In this document: one piece after another, positions 62,429-64,000 of the stretch
Layout of the letters: each line of letters starts with the position of its first letter
Numbering within the stretch: position 1 is the first letter of the stretch
From: Gloeobacterales cyanobacterium ES-bin-313
GTDB taxonomy: Bacteria > Cyanobacteriota > Cyanobacteriia > Gloeobacterales > Gloeobacteraceae
Assembly (NCBI GenBank): GCA_014379585.1
Contig: JACMLN010000105.1
Span: 17,808 to 81,807 of the forward strand
Reading direction: 5' to 3'
Length of the DNA: 64,000 nucleotides
Notes under the pieces: generated by a model
The model's database searches: none
Told to the model about the DNA's origin: nothing
What the model saw: the letters and a program-made list of their open reading frames with translations, nothing else
Position numbers and translations under genes: made by a program

Positions 62429-64000
62429 ATGGTAGCCGTTGCCCTAAGTGGAAGTGAGATCCGCGAGAAGTTTCTGCGGTTCTTCGAGAGCAAGCAGCAC
62501 AGGCGTTTGCCCAGTGCTTCTTTGGTACCCGAAGATCCGACGGTGCTTCTCACTATTGCCGGAATGTTGCCTTTCAAGCCGATCTTCATGGGCAAGCAGG
62601 AAGCACCAGCGCCTCGTGTGACGACTTCGCAAAAGTGTGTGCGTACCAACGATATCGAAAACGTTGGACGCACAAAGCGCCACCACACATTCTTTGAGAT
62701 GTTGGGCAACTTTTCGTTTGGGGATTACTTCAAGCGCGAAGCGATCGGCTGGGCATGGGAACTGGCCACCCAGGTTTATCAGTTCCCACCGGAACGTCTC
62801 TGGGTGAGTGTCTACACCGAAGATGAAGAAGCTTTCGCCCTCTGGCAGGAAGTGGCAGGTATTCCGGCGCATCGTATCCAGAAAATGGGTGCGGATTCCA
62901 ACTTTTGGGAGTCGGGGCCAACGGGGCCCTGCGGCCCTTGTTCAGAGATCTACTACGACTTCGCCCCCGAAAAAGGCGAAGAAAATATCGATCTCGATGA
63001 CGACAGCCGCTTCCTTGAAATTTACAACCTTGTGTTCATGCAGTTGAACAAGGATAGCGACGGCAACCTCACCGAATTGCCCCGCAAGAATATTGATACA
63101 GGCATGGGATTAGAGCGAGTTGCCCAAGTGTTGCAGGGTGTCCCCAACAACTACGAAACCGACCTAGTTTTACCCATTATTCAAAAAGCGGCTGAAATTG
63201 CCGGGAAAGACTATTTTCAGGTGAGCGAGGCCGAGCAGGTTTCTCTCAAGATCATTGGCGACCATACTCGCGCAGTCGTTCACTTGATTGCCGATGGAGT
63301 AAAACCTGGAAACGAAGGCCGAGACTATATTCTGCGCCGTCTAATCCGCCGTATGGTACGGCGTGGGCGGCAAATTGGCATCACTGGCGCGTTTACAGCG
63401 CAAGTTGCCATAGTTGCCATCCAGTTGATGGGTTCTGCTTTCCCCAATCTTTTGGATCGGGAGAAAGTGATTCTCGACTCCCTCGCTAACGAAGAAAAGC
63501 AGTTTCTACGCACCCTGGAAACGGGTGAAAAATTACTAACAGAAATCCTAGAACGCAGTCAGGGCAGTGTTTCTGGGGAAGATGCTTTCTTGCTCTACGA
63601 CACCTATGGTTTCCCCTTGGAGTTGACCGTCGAAGCCGCTGAAGAGCAGGGATTCACTGTCGATGCGGCTGGCTACGCCGCCAAGATGACCGAGCAACGG
63701 GAACGGGCAAAAGCAGCTGCAAAGACTATCGACTTGACAACAACAACAGATCTTTCACAGATTCCAGCCACGGTTTTCGTCGGCTATCAGCAACTCAGCT
63801 GTGAAGCAACCGTGCTGGGTGTTCTCAGCCAAGAAAATGGGGGTGTGCATATCATTCTCGATAAAACGCCTTTCTACGCTGAGGGTGGTGGCCAAGTCGG
63901 TGATCGTGGCTTCTTGACTGCTGGGGACATGATTGTCGAGATCTCCGACGTCAGAAAGAAGGGAGACGTTTACCTTCATATTGGCAAACTCCAACGTGGA
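62429..64000 (+). CDS. alaS: Alanyl-tRNA synthetase, N-terminal part, cut by window edge
   Basis: The frame is open from 62429 to the window end (524 codons of an expected 870-880). It covers the class II catalytic domain: [46 protein letters not shown] (motif 2 region, read in two parts) and [15 protein letters not shown] (motif 3), then the tRNA-recognition domain and the start of the editing region ([13 protein letters not shown]). ATG 62429 or GTG 62423 may be the start; GAGG at 62415 suits either. Confidence 0.96.
   Translation, partial: MVAVALSGSEIREKFLRFFESKQHRRLPSASLVPEDPTVLLTIAGMLPFKPIFMGKQEAPAPRVTTSQKCVRTNDIENVGRTKRHHTFFEMLGNFSFGDYFKREAIGWAWELATQVYQFPPERLWVSVYTEDEEAFALWQEVAGIPAHRIQKMGADSNFWESGPTGPCGPCSEIYYDFAPEKGEENIDLDDDSRFLEIYNLVFMQLNKDSDGNLTELPRKNIDTGMGLERVAQVLQGVPNNYETDLVLPIIQKAAEIAGKDYFQVSEAEQVSLKIIGDHTRAVVHLIADGVKPGNEGRDYILRRLIRRMVRRGRQIGITGAFTAQVAIVAIQLMGSAFPNLLDREKVILDSLANEEKQFLRTLETGEKLLTEILERSQGSVSGEDAFLLYDTYGFPLELTVEAAEEQGFTVDAAGYAAKMTEQRERAKAAAKTIDLTTTTDLSQIPATVFVGYQQLSCEATVLGVLSQENGGVHIILDKTPFYAEGGGQVGDRGFLTAGDMIVEISDVRKKGDVYLHIGKLQRG

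Noticed and set aside
1..64000. CRISPR array, insertion sequence or prophage
   Set aside because: No regularly spaced direct repeats, transposase, integrase or phage structural genes were seen in reading the window.

Overview
The window is chromosomal DNA from a cyanobacterium. It carries photosynthesis genes (psaD of photosystem I, a 28-residue petN of cytochrome b6f, the Calvin-cycle regulator CP12), the two-protein Ccs system for cytochrome c maturation, a phytochrome and several cyanobacterium-specific small proteins. Base composition looks balanced to moderately GC-rich, and I saw the HIP1 octamer GCGATCGC only twice (near 751 and 18344). The gene set would fit an early-branching lineage such as a Gloeobacter relative, but that is inference. 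No insertion sequence, prophage, rRNA or CRISPR array was seen.

Layout. 1-805 is the N-terminal part of a phytochrome cut by the window edge. 1148-4932 holds tRNA-Ser(UGA), a small conserved protein, polyphosphate kinase and a site-2-type protease. 4986-7676 is a minus-strand operon pdxA - L,D-transpeptidase - YkgJ-type protein. 7768-13269 has UDP-glucose dehydrogenase converging on the operon asd - dapA - rnj - receiver protein. 13364-17526 has a CHASE3 hybrid kinase divergent from a TPR/O-GlcNAc-transferase-like protein. 17617-22704 is an RND efflux operon with a divergent HxlR regulator. 22772-28534 has argJ and an unusual set of three amidohydrolase domains. 28632-31872 holds small conserved proteins, a candidate small RNA and a TldE/PmbA-type protein. 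32018-41216 contains an ABC exporter, a DUF39 homocysteine-biosynthesis protein, lepB, ccsA and ccs1, thiO, a cupin isomerase and serA.

41224-49276 has a TPR lipo/secreted protein, cysH and an envelope-polysaccharide island of four glycosyltransferases and a methyltransferase on both strands, with what looks like a decayed membrane-protein gene in the middle. 49562-53499 is a photosynthesis/redox block: CYTH protein, CP12, petN with a partially duplicated 3' end, psaD, and a glutaredoxin-glutathione synthetase operon. 53435-57404 holds an MBL protein, a VapBC-type toxin-antitoxin pair, rpiA and leuA. 57727-60889 is a compact four-gene cluster (ferritin-like diiron protein, MBL hydrolase, nitrilase-family amidase, PhyH-type dioxygenase), the best candidate here for an undescribed small pathway. 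An SDR, folE and the start of alaS close the window.

Functional links: asd and dapA feed lysine and peptidoglycan precursors; ugd and the glycosyltransferases serve envelope polysaccharide; cysH, serA and the DUF39 protein serve sulfur and one-carbon amino acids; grxC/gshB and CP12 connect to thiol control of photosynthesis. Many starts are TTG or GTG, and several are supported by Shine-Dalgarno spacing or by stop/start overlaps.
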